A stretch of 8,886 nucleotides of DNA, taken from the NCBI GenBank assembly GCA_030428345.1, contig JAUIBM010000089.1, forward strand, positions 1-8,886. Direction: 5' to 3'. Source of the stretch: Alphaproteobacteria bacterium (GTDB lineage: Bacteria > Pseudomonadota > Alphaproteobacteria > Rhizobiales > Rhizobiaceae). Below, piece by piece: positions 1 to 6,463 of this stretch; the first letter of the stretch is position 1; every line of letters starts with the position of its first letter. A model generated the notes under the pieces. It worked only from the letters and a program-made list of their open reading frames with translations. It did not search any database and was not told the DNA's origin. The translations under genes were made by a program, and so were the position numbers.

Positions 1-3000
1 GTGACGCTGATCGACGGCTCGCTGACCACCGATCTTGAAGCGACGCGGCTCGACGGGCCGGGCGGGCAATTGCTGCTCAAGGCGGCCTACGCCCAGGATA
101 CCAGGCAATTGGCGCTGGACATGTCGCTGCGCGAGGAGGCGAACGGGATTTTCGCCAATCTCCTCAAGCTCGACGGACGCCCGCCCGTCGAATTGAGCCT
201 TTCGGGCACCGGGCCGCTCGACCATCTCGATCTCGATCTATCCTTCGACGCTGGCGAGCAGCGCATCCTGACCGGGCTTGCCATGCTTCGAAAGAGCGGC
301 GCCGATCTGGCGTTTGACGGCCGGCTGGAAGGCCCGCTGTCGCAGGTGTTGCCGGCCGATTTTCGCAGTTTCTTCGGCGCCCAGACCAGCCTTTCCGCCT
401 CCGGATCGTTCAAGGATGCGGGCGGCGTTTCACTCGACAGTCTGGATGTCGCGGGCGAGGCCTTTTCGCTCAACGCCAGAGCGGAGACGGCAGCCAGCGG
501 CTTTCTGCAGCGCCTTGTCGTCGACGCCCATATAGCCGACCCGTCCGGCGGGCAGGTTGTCCTGCCCGTGGCCGGGGGGCAGACCAGCATTGAGCGGGCC
601 AATCTCGCCGTCGATTTCGGCGACAACGCCGATGAAGACTGGACCGCGACGCTGGAAGTCGACAAGCTGCGGGCGGGCGACGGTTCCGCCGCCAGGCTAG
701 CCCTCAAGGCCGGCGGACAGGCGGTCTCGCTCGGCGACGCGGCAGCGCGGCGCATCACATTCTCGGTCAATGGCGAGGCCACAGGCGTCGATGCCGGCAA
801 TCGGGAACTTGCCGAGGCGCTTGGCGACACGGTCAGGCTCGATATTGGCGGCGACTGGCGCGGCGGACAGCCGCTGCGCCTGGAAAAGGCCGAGATTTCC
901 GCCCGCGAGGCGCTTGTTTCGCTGTCGGGCGAGATTGCCGATTACGTCTTCAAGGGCGGCCTGGCGGTACGCGCCTCCAATCTCGCGCCATTCTCCGGTC
1001 TCGCGGGCAGGTCGCTTTCCGGCGCGATGGACATGCGCGCCGACGGCGAGATCTCGCCGATCAGCGGGGCCTTCGACCTGAAGCTTGCCGGAAAGGCGAA
1101 CGATCTTTCGATCGACGACGAGGTGCTGAACGGCTTGCTGCGCGGCGATACGACGATCAACGGACAACTCGCGCGCAACGAGCAGGGTTTCGTCACGCGC
1201 GACCTTCGCGTCGTCAACGACCAGATGCGGCTCTCCATGGATGGCGCATTTGCAACGGGAGCCGCGGATTTCGATTTCGATTTCGCACTTGCCGATCTGT
1301 CCTCGGTTTCGCGCCAGGCCGAAGGGCCGCTGAAGGTGACCGGCAATGCGCGCGGCAAGGAAGGCCGGATCAAGCTGTTCGCCAAGGCGGATGTCCCCAG
1401 CGGCTCGCTTGTCGGCAAGGAGCTCTCGCAGGCCTCGTTGCGTTTCACCGGCACGCGGGTCGACGGCGATATCGAAGGCCGTATCGAGGGCGGGGGCAGG
1501 CTGGGCGGCGCAGATGTCTCGCTTGCCTCGGACGTGAAGACCGCAGGAGAACGGCGCGAGTTGAACGGATTGCGCTTTGTCGCCGGGGGCATGGAACTGG
1601 GCGGCGATCTTGTCCAGTCGGCCAAAGGACTGTTCGACGGCAAGCTCGCGATCAAGGCCAGCGATATCGGCACGGCTGCAGCCTTGTTCCTGAAGAAGGG
1701 CAGCGGCGCGATCAACGGCGAAATCGACCTGAGTTCCGGTTCGGGCGCGCAGGATGCGGATATCCGCGCATCGCTCTCCAATATCGCCATCGACGACATG
1801 CGCGTGGGTGCGGGCAAGCTGTCCGCGCGCATCGAGGACGCCTTCGGATTGCCCAAGGCTGACGCCTCGCTCGATGCCGGCGATCTGTCGGTTGGCGGCG
1901 TCGACATCGCGAAGCTGACGGCCAGCGCCAACCGCGCCGGCGATGTCACGAAGGTTGATGCCACTGCAAACCTGGAAAACGGCGCCAAGGCCAATGTGAG
2001 CGGGGAATTGTCGCCCGTCGATGGCGGCTACAGGCTTTCGCTGGCGCGCGTCGATCTGGTCAAGGACGCGGTCTCGACACGCCTGGTCAAGCCGGCTGTG
2101 GTGCTGGTTCGCGGTTCGAGGGTCGAGATCGACCCTATGCAGTTCTCCGCGGGCAGGGGCTCGCTGACCTTGAGCGGCAGCGTCGACGAGAAACTGGCGC
2201 TCGATCTGAAGATCGATGATCTGCCGCTCAACATCGCCAATGCAATCCGGCCGGATCTGGGGCTCGGCGGCACGATCAACGGCTCCGCGTCCGTGCTCGG
2301 CGCTCGCACCGATCCCCAGGTCCGCTTCGACCTTCGCGGCGATGCGATCTCGGCCAATGCGCTGGCGCAGGCCGGCCTCGACGGCGTCTCTCTGAAGATG
2401 GCCGGCCGCTCGCGGGGCGGCGCAATCACGCTCGATGGCTCGGTCAACGCCGACGGCGGATTGCGGGCCAATCTTGCCGGCACGATCGCGCAGGACGCCA
2501 GTTCGCTTGACCTGAAGATCGATGGCGATGTTCCCCTCTCGCTCGCCGACCGGCTCGCCGCCTCGCGCGGGGCCCAGGCGCTGGGAACCCTATCGGTTTC
2601 GATCTCCGTGAAGGGAAGGCCGCAGGCGCCGGCGATCGCGGGCAGCTTCTCCACCCGCAACGCCCAGTTCATCGATCCGATGACGAATGTGCGGTTGAAG
2701 GAAATCGCCGTCGACGGCCGAATTGACAAGCAGACGATCACCTTGTCCTCCGTCTCGGCAAAGCTGGCGGATGGTGGCACGATCAAGGTGGCCGGTACGG
2801 TTTCGATCGATGCGACGGCCAATTTCCCGGCTGATCTGAGGATCGCGCTCGACAGCGCCAGATATCGCGATGGCGAATTCGTCGCCGCCCGGTTGAGCGG
2901 CCAGATGAGCATGACCGGACCTTTGGCGCGCGACCCGCTTCTTTCCGGCAAGATCACGGTGGAACAGGCGGAGATATCGGTGCCCGAGCGCCTGGGCGGC

Positions 3001-3807
3001 GGCGTCGCCGATATCGACGTCAAGCACAGGGCGACGCCGCCGGATGTTGCGGCGACGCTGAAGCGCTCAAGACCGGCGGGCGAAGCCGCGACCCCGACAC
3101 GCCGGCCGAGCCTGGTGCGTCTTGACCTGACGATCGATGCGCCCCGGCGGATCTTCGTACGCGGCCGCGGCCTGGATGCCGAGGTGGGCGGCAATGTGCG
3201 CCTGACCGGTCCTATCACCAGCATCGTACCGGTTGGCGCCTTCAACCTGATCCGAGGACGGTTGTCGATCCTGGGTCAGCGGATCGTGTTCGACGAGGGA
3301 TCGGTGCGGCTCGCGGGCACGCTTGACCCGACCCTCTATTTTGTCGCCAGCGCCGCGCGCAGCGACCTGACAGTTATCGTCACGGTGACCGGGCAGGTGA
3401 GCGCGCCGAGGATCGCCTTCTCCTCGCAGCCGGAACTGCCCGAGGACGAGGTATTGGCGCAACTGATCTTCAACCGCGGTGTCTCGGAGCTCTCGCCGCT
3501 GCAGATCGGACAACTCGCCATCGCGGCGGCCGAGCTCGCCGGCGGCTCCCGCACATCGCTGGTCGGCAGCCTGCGCAAGGCGACCGGACTGGACGACATC
3601 GACATCGTGACCGGGACCGACGGCACCACCGGAGTGCGCGCGGGCCGGTATATCCGCGAGAACATCTATCTGGGTGTGGAGGCCGACAGCGCCGGGCAGA
3701 CGCGCGGAACCGTCAATCTGGATATCACCCCGGAACTGAAGGCCAAGGGCTCTGTCGGCTCGGGCGGCGAGTCCAGCGTCGGCGTCTATTTCGAACGGGA
3801 CTACTGA
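1..3807 (+). CDS. tamB: TamB, translocation and assembly module inner-membrane component (C-terminal part, 5' end outside window)
   Basis: TamB is anchored in the inner membrane and spans the periplasm as a long lipid-lined beta-groove. It works with the outer-membrane protein TamA in outer-membrane assembly and is implicated in phospholipid transport between membranes. The visible 1268 residues are an extended run of short alternating polar/hydrophobic strands rich in Gly, Ala, Asp and Leu (AsmA-like repeats). They end in the family's hallmark C-terminal domain (DUF490/TamB, roughly residues 920-1268). Landmarks there are FVRGRGLDAEVGG near residue 1051, a GAFNLIRGRLSILGQR block near 1079, PELPEDEVLAQLIF near 1144, GLDDIDI near 1196 and the terminal aromatic GVYFERDY. 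No N-terminal membrane anchor is present, so the GTG at position 1 is most likely an internal valine and the gene continues to the left, where tamA would be expected. The reading frame is intact to TGA at 3805-3807. Identification is secure; the true length is unknown. Confidence 0.95.
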   Translation: MTLIDGSLTTDLEATRLDGPGGQLLLKAAYAQDTRQLALDMSLREEANGIFANLLKLDGRPPVELSLSGTGPLDHLDLDLSFDAGEQRILTGLAMLRKSGADLAFDGRLEGPLSQVLPADFRSFFGAQTSLSASGSFKDAGGVSLDSLDVAGEAFSLNARAETAASGFLQRLVVDAHIADPSGGQVVLPVAGGQTSIERANLAVDFGDNADEDWTATLEVDKLRAGDGSAARLALKAGGQAVSLGDAAARRITFSVNGEATGVDAGNRELAEALGDTVRLDIGGDWRGGQPLRLEKAEISAREALVSLSGEIADYVFKGGLAVRASNLAPFSGLAGRSLSGAMDMRADGEISPISGAFDLKLAGKANDLSIDDEVLNGLLRGDTTINGQLARNEQGFVTRDLRVVNDQMRLSMDGAFATGAADFDFDFALADLSSVSRQAEGPLKVTGNARGKEGRIKLFAKADVPSGSLVGKELSQASLRFTGTRVDGDIEGRIEGGGRLGGADVSLASDVKTAGERRELNGLRFVAGGMELGGDLVQSAKGLFDGKLAIKASDIGTAAALFLKKGSGAINGEIDLSSGSGAQDADIRASLSNIAIDDMRVGAGKLSARIEDAFGLPKADASLDAGDLSVGGVDIAKLTASANRAGDVTKVDATANLENGAKANVSGELSPVDGGYRLSLARVDLVKDAVSTRLVKPAVVLVRGSRVEIDPMQFSAGRGSLTLSGSVDEKLALDLKIDDLPLNIANAIRPDLGLGGTINGSASVLGARTDPQVRFDLRGDAISANALAQAGLDGVSLKMAGRSRGGAITLDGSVNADGGLRANLAGTIAQDASSLDLKIDGDVPLSLADRLAASRGAQALGTLSVSISVKGRPQAPAIAGSFSTRNAQFIDPMTNVRLKEIAVDGRIDKQTITLSSVSAKLADGGTIKVAGTVSIDATANFPADLRIALDSARYRDGEFVAARLSGQMSMTGPLARDPLLSGKITVEQAEISVPERLGGGVADIDVKHRATPPDVAATLKRSRPAGEAATPTRRPSLVRLDLTIDAPRRIFVRGRGLDAEVGGNVRLTGPITSIVPVGAFNLIRGRLSILGQRIVFDEGSVRLAGTLDPTLYFVASAARSDLTVIVTVTGQVSAPRIAFSSQPELPEDEVLAQLIFNRGVSELSPLQIGQLAIAAAELAGGSRTSLVGSLRKATGLDDIDIVTGTDGTTGVRAGRYIRENIYLGVEADSAGQTRGTVNLDITPELKAKGSVGSGGESSVGVYFERDY

Positions 3808-3819
3808 CCGGCCTTGGGG

Positions 3820-3860
3820 TTCGGCAAGCGCGGCGAATGCAACCTGCCGCGATTGCCGGA
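3820..3860. terminator. Stem-loop between convergent genes, candidate bidirectional terminator
   Basis: The 61-bp gap between the two converging stop codons is almost filled by one inverted repeat. Positions 3820-3827 pair with 3853-3860 (CGGCAA with TTGCCG plus a wobble and an A-T pair). After one mismatch (3828/3852), CGCGGC at 3829-3834 pairs with GCCGCG at 3846-3851, leaving an 11-base loop. It begins 12 bases after the tamB stop and ends 8 bases before the stop of the minus-strand gene, the usual place for a shared terminator. No T-tract follows on either strand, so it does not meet the strict Rho-independent pattern. It may act as an imperfect terminator or as a 3'-end stabiliser of the mRNAs. 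The pairing is seen directly; the function is inferred. Confidence 0.5.
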
Positions 3861-3868
3861 GAAACGCC

Positions 3869-4225
3869 CTATTTGCAGGCGATCCGAATGCCGAAATCGG
3901 GAACGGGATCCGTCATCTGCGGCCACACCATGTCGCGGCGTAGCGAGGTGAAATAGCAGACGCGGCCGATCGCCTCCTGCAGCGACCAGAACGCTTCGTG
4001 GCAGCTCAGCCCGGCCCTGCTGGCTGACGGAGGAAAGATATAATGGACCATTCTCGCGCCCTGGCCGGTGGTGCAATGGTGATACCACTGCTGCTGGGCC
4101 TGTGCGGAGGAAGGCCCCGCGGCGCAGATTGCTGTCGCCAGAAATATGGCGGGCGCGAACTTGCGCGCTGCGCGAACTGCGAGATTCTTGTCGGACACCG
4201 CGTTCTCCCGGAAATGGTTGCTCAT
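3869..4225 (-). CDS. Small exported cysteine-containing protein of unknown function
   Basis: I do not recognise the family. The 118-residue product has a basic N-terminal part (Arg18, Arg21, Lys22), a hydrophobic core at about residues 24-36 and an Ala-Gln-Ala cleavage site at 41-43, which together look like a Sec signal peptide. The mature part would be about 75 residues with Cys51, Cys75, Cys90 and Cys117, enough for two disulfides in the periplasm. It is rich in aromatic residues (Trp47, Tyr48, Phe79, Trp80, Tyr91, Trp101) and has a His-His-Cys run at 49-51. No lipobox, membrane anchor or enzyme motif is seen. Two starts are possible. ATG at 4225 has AGGAAG 8 bases upstream. GTG at 4198 has GGGAG 6 bases upstream and gives a 109-residue protein with a more ordinary 34-residue signal. 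The gene stands alone, converges on tamB and has a perfect inverted repeat in its leader. That it is a real gene is likely from the signal peptide and ribosome binding site. Confidence 0.72.
   Translation of the reverse strand: MSNHFRENAVSDKNLAVRAARKFAPAIFLATAICAAGPSSAQAQQQWYHHCTTGQGARMVHYIFPPSASRAGLSCHEAFWSLQEAIGRVCYFTSLRRDMVWPQMTDPVPDFGIRIACK
4205..4209 (-). promoter_or_regulatory. Alternative ribosome binding site for the small exported protein
   Basis: GGGAG on the minus strand lies 6 bases upstream of an in-frame GTG at 4198. It sits inside the coding sequence if the ATG at 4225 is used. It supports a start nine codons downstream that would give a signal peptide of more normal length, so the start of this gene is not settled. 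Confidence 0.35.
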
Positions 4226-4233
4226 CGAGTTGG

Positions 4234-4239
4234 CTTCCT
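4234..4239 (-). promoter_or_regulatory. Ribosome binding site for the small exported protein (ATG start)
   Basis: AGGAAG on the minus strand is spaced 8 bases from the ATG at 4225. It is one base downstream (in the direction of transcription) of the 10-bp inverted repeat at 4241-4264. A hairpin or a bound protein there could therefore affect ribosome access or transcription. Confidence 0.55.
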
Positions 4240-4240
4240 A

Positions 4241-4264
4241 GGCGAACGACGATGGTCGTTCGCC
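4241..4264. promoter_or_regulatory. Perfect 10-bp inverted repeat, candidate operator or leader hairpin
   Basis: GGCGAACGAC at 4241-4250 and GTCGTTCGCC at 4255-4264 are exact reverse complements separated by the four bases GATG. The flanking bases do not extend the pairing. The element lies between the start of the minus-strand gene and the rest of the intergenic gap, directly beside its Shine-Dalgarno sequence. It is not followed by a T-tract on either strand, which argues against a terminator. It could be a binding site for a dimeric regulator, or an RNA stem-loop in the 5' leader of the small gene. I do not recognise it as the site of a known regulator. The symmetry is certain; the function is inferred. 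Confidence 0.55.
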
Positions 4265-4344
4265 GGAGGAGTTAACCGCAGCCGGCGGGATGCAACCATT
4301 CGGGAAAATGCTTGTTTTTTCGGTAGATATACTTAGGAGCGGGC

Positions 4345-4371
4345 GGGGCATGCGGGCGAGCCGCCTGCCCC
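4345..4371 (-). terminator. GC-rich hairpin downstream of the TRAP/oxidoreductase operon, weak terminator candidate
   Basis: GGGGCA (4345-4350) pairs with TGCCCC (4366-4371), and GCGG (4352-4355) pairs with CCGC (4361-4364). There is one mismatch between the two stems and the loop has 5 bases. It lies about 23 bases beyond the stop codon of the last operon gene on the minus strand. No run of T follows in the direction of transcription, so termination is only a possibility suggested by position. Confidence 0.35.
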
Positions 4372-4394
4372 GGTGCTGCTGACGCCGCGATGGC

Positions 4395-5399
4395 TCAACC
4401 GGCCCGCATCTGCGCGGCGATGGCGAGGCGCGTCACCGTGAAGGCATGGCGCGGCGGCATCGCCGTTGAGCTGCGATTGCGCACATCGTTCAGGAAATTG
4501 TCGAAATAGGTGAGCTTCTCTCCGCTTGCGTCGATGTAGCGGGTCCCCTCGCGGTTCGACACGAACAGATGATCGGCGCCCTCGCGCCCGGCGACGTCGA
4601 TATATTTGCGCAGCTCGATATAGCCCTCGGTGCCGAGCAGGAAGAGCCTGCCATCGCCCCAGGTCGCCAGCCCGTCCGGCGTGAACCAGTCGACCCGGAT
4701 GAAGCCCGACGCTTGCTCGTTGCGCAGCAGGATCTCGCCGTAATCCTCGAACTCCGGAACGTCCGGCGTGCCGCGATTGGCGGTCGCGCTTGCAACGATC
4801 TCGGCCTTGTCCGTTCCGGTGAAGAAAAGGAACTGGTCGATCTGGTGGGAGGCGATGTCGACCAGAATGCCGCCATACGCCTCACGCTCGAAGAACCAGG
4901 AGGGGCGGATTGGCCGGTTCAGTCGGTGCGGTCCGAGCCCCACCGTCTGGATGACGCGGCCGATCGCGCCCTCGGCCACCAGCCGCGTTGCGGCCTCGCA
5001 GGCGCGGACCACGAAGCGCTCCGAAAAACAGATCGAGAAGATGCGACCGGTTTCCCGGGCGGCCTTTTCGATCGCTTCGATGTCGGCCAGCGTGGTCGCG
5101 CCGGGCTTGTCGACCATGACGTCCTTGCCGGCGTGCATGGCGCGGATCGCGATTGCGGCGCGGTCGCACGGGATGGCCGCGCAGACGATGATGTCGATGG
5201 TTGGATCGGCGAAGAGGCGATCGCGTTCAATCGCCTCGAGGCCGGGAAAACGCTCGCGAAATCCTTCGAGGACGCGCGCGTCGCTGGTCTGCGGACAATA
5301 GCCGACGCACTCGGCGCCCGATGCGGCGAGTTCACCAACGAGGTGGTAGATATGGCGGTGGTCGAGCCCGATGGCGGCGAAACGGATTGGCTTGCTCAT
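4395..5399 (-). CDS. Gfo/Idh/MocA family oxidoreductase B (last gene of the operon)
   Basis: This is a 334-residue NAD(P)-dependent oxidoreductase, the normal length for the Gfo/Idh/MocA family, whose members act on sugars, inositols and related polyols. The N-terminal nucleotide-binding fold starts with FAAIGLDHRHIY (7-18). This variant of the glycine-rich loop keeps Gly11 but replaces the usual second glycine with an Asp-His-Arg-His run. VDKPG (96-100) is the EKP motif with Lys98. In the C-terminal alpha/beta substrate domain, GGILVDIASHQIDQF (176-190) supplies Asp181 and His185, so the classical Lys/Asp/His catalytic set is complete. It starts at ATG 5399, inside the end of the upstream oxidoreductase gene through an ATGA overlap. 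There is no clear Shine-Dalgarno sequence, which points to coupled translation. Its substrate cannot be told from sequence; a sugar acid or derivative imported by the TRAP system is the best inference. Family assignment is firm. Confidence 0.9.
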   Translation of the reverse strand: MSKPIRFAAIGLDHRHIYHLVGELAASGAECVGYCPQTSDARVLEGFRERFPGLEAIERDRLFADPTIDIIVCAAIPCDRAAIAIRAMHAGKDVMVDKPGATTLADIEAIEKAARETGRIFSICFSERFVVRACEAATRLVAEGAIGRVIQTVGLGPHRLNRPIRPSWFFEREAYGGILVDIASHQIDQFLFFTGTDKAEIVASATANRGTPDVPEFEDYGEILLRNEQASGFIRVDWFTPDGLATWGDGRLFLLGTEGYIELRKYIDVAGREGADHLFVSNREGTRYIDASGEKLTYFDNFLNDVRNRSSTAMPPRHAFTVTRLAIAAQMRAG

Positions 5400-6433
5400 G
5401 AGCGGGCGCCCGCAATATCGACAGCGCCGCCACGCGCCCCTGCGTCGATCAGCGCGTCGATCAGGCGGTGCACCCGCAGCGCCTCCTCGCCGGTGACCTT
5501 CGGTTCGCGGCCGTTCGAGATGGCGTCGATGAAATCCGCCATCACCGCGCGGTGATAATCATGCGGGAACGCCATGGGATCGGCTCCGGTCCCCCCCGCG
5601 CTCTGGTCTGCCGCGATCTCCTCCTTGTGGCCATCCTGGAACTGGACGAGCAGCGCGGTGCCGGCAAGCGAGGCCGTTCCCTTTTCGCACACCAGGTCGA
5701 TGCGTTCGAGGAAGCCGGGATAAGCCGCCGTGGTCGCGTCGATTGTGCCGAACGCGCCGTTCTCGAAGCGCGCGGCCGCGCAGACCATGTCCTCGGTTTC
5801 CATGCGATGAACGCTGGTCGTCTGCGCATAGCCCGTGACCTGCACGATCGGGCCGGCAAGGCTCAGCATCAGGTCGAGGGTGTGTATGCCCTGCGAGATC
5901 AGCACGCCGCCGCCGTCCCGCGCGAAGGTTCCGCGACCCGGCTCGTCATAATAGCCTTGCGGGCGCCAAAGACGAATGACGGTGGAGCAGCCGACGATGG
6001 CACCCAGTTCGCCGTCCCTCAGGATTTCCGCAAGGCGCATCCCCGCTGGACGGAATCGGTGCTGCAACACGATGCCGAGGGTGACCCCCGCCTTGCGGCA
6101 GGTCGCGACCAGTTCCTCGGCGCGCGCGGTCGAAATCTCGATCGGTTTCTCCAGCAGCACATGTTTGCCGGCCTCTGCGCAGCGCCGCGCGATGTCGAGA
6201 TGCGTGTTGGCGGGTGTCAGGACGAGGACGGCATCGACCGTCTTGTCCTCCAGGATGGTCTCGATCCGGTCGCATGTGGGGAAGTCGAAGCGCTCCGCAA
6301 ACGCCGCGCGTCGCGCTTCGCTGGGCGACCATGCATAGGCGACCTCGACCTTGTCCGCCAGGTCGACCAGCCCCTTTGCGTGCGGCGTCACCGCCATGCC
6401 CAGACCGATCAGGCCAATACGTTTCTTCGTCAT
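5396..6433 (-). CDS. Gfo/Idh/MocA family oxidoreductase A
   Basis: This 345-residue NAD(P)-dependent oxidoreductase has the standard two-domain layout. The Rossmann fold opens with IGLIGLGMAVTPHAKG (6-21), giving the GxG dinucleotide loop followed by a His typical of the family. LLEKPIEIS (93-101) carries the EKP motif with Lys96, and QHRFRP (124-129) follows. The active-site helix GGGVLISQGIHTLDL (174-188) has His184 and Asp187. The position four residues before the His, Asp in classical inositol and glucose dehydrogenases, is Ser180 here. This resembles the Asn/Ser-Gln-x-Ile-His form seen in a subset of family members such as nucleotide-sugar 3-dehydrogenases. Start ATG at 6433 has a modest AAGAG element about 7 bases upstream. 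The gene lies 30 bp downstream of the TRAP permease and overlaps oxidoreductase B by 4 bp. The two proteins share only family-level resemblance, so this is not a recent tandem duplication. The substrate is unknown. Confidence 0.9.
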   Translation of the reverse strand: MTKKRIGLIGLGMAVTPHAKGLVDLADKVEVAYAWSPSEARRAAFAERFDFPTCDRIETILEDKTVDAVLVLTPANTHLDIARRCAEAGKHVLLEKPIEISTARAEELVATCRKAGVTLGIVLQHRFRPAGMRLAEILRDGELGAIVGCSTVIRLWRPQGYYDEPGRGTFARDGGGVLISQGIHTLDLMLSLAGPIVQVTGYAQTTSVHRMETEDMVCAAARFENGAFGTIDATTAAYPGFLERIDLVCEKGTASLAGTALLVQFQDGHKEEIAADQSAGGTGADPMAFPHDYHRAVMADFIDAISNGREPKVTGEEALRVHRLIDALIDAGARGGAVDIAGARS

Positions 6434-6463
6434 TCGTTTTCTCTTGCGATGGGGAAGGTTTGA

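Noticed and set aside
1267..1284. Three tandem copies of GATTTC inside tamB
   Set aside because: They encode Asp-Phe repeats, which are common in the beta-strand-rich TamB/AsmA fold. The run is too short to be a meaningful repeat element.
942..3245. Long antisense open frames (942-1994 and 2028-3245, minus strand) opposite tamB
   Set aside because: The translations are Ser/Arg/Pro-rich low-complexity mirror products with no motifs. They arise from the codon bias of tamB.
4311..4320. T-rich run (CTTGTTTTTT) in the gap upstream of the small gene
   Set aside because: No stable stem directly precedes it on the plus strand, so it is not a convincing intrinsic terminator.
4043..4336. A 97-codon plus-strand frame overlapping the small exported protein gene
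   Set aside because: There is no recognisable domain or convincing ribosome binding site. The minus-strand frame has a signal peptide and a proper ribosome binding site.
4265..4340. Possible sigma-70 promoter elements (TTGCAT-like and TATATC-like) for the small exported protein gene
   Set aside because: No pair with acceptable spacing and match was found on the minus strand, so calling a promoter would be guesswork.
4395..6433. The two adjacent oxidoreductase genes as a recent tandem duplication
   Set aside because: Their cofactor loops, active-site helices and C-termini differ throughout. They are distant members of one superfamily, not fresh copies.
4569..6463. Plus-strand frames of about 330 codons opposite the two oxidoreductases
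   Set aside because: They lack motifs, and the opposite strand encodes complete oxidoreductases with catalytic residues. The ends of the frames match nothing functional.
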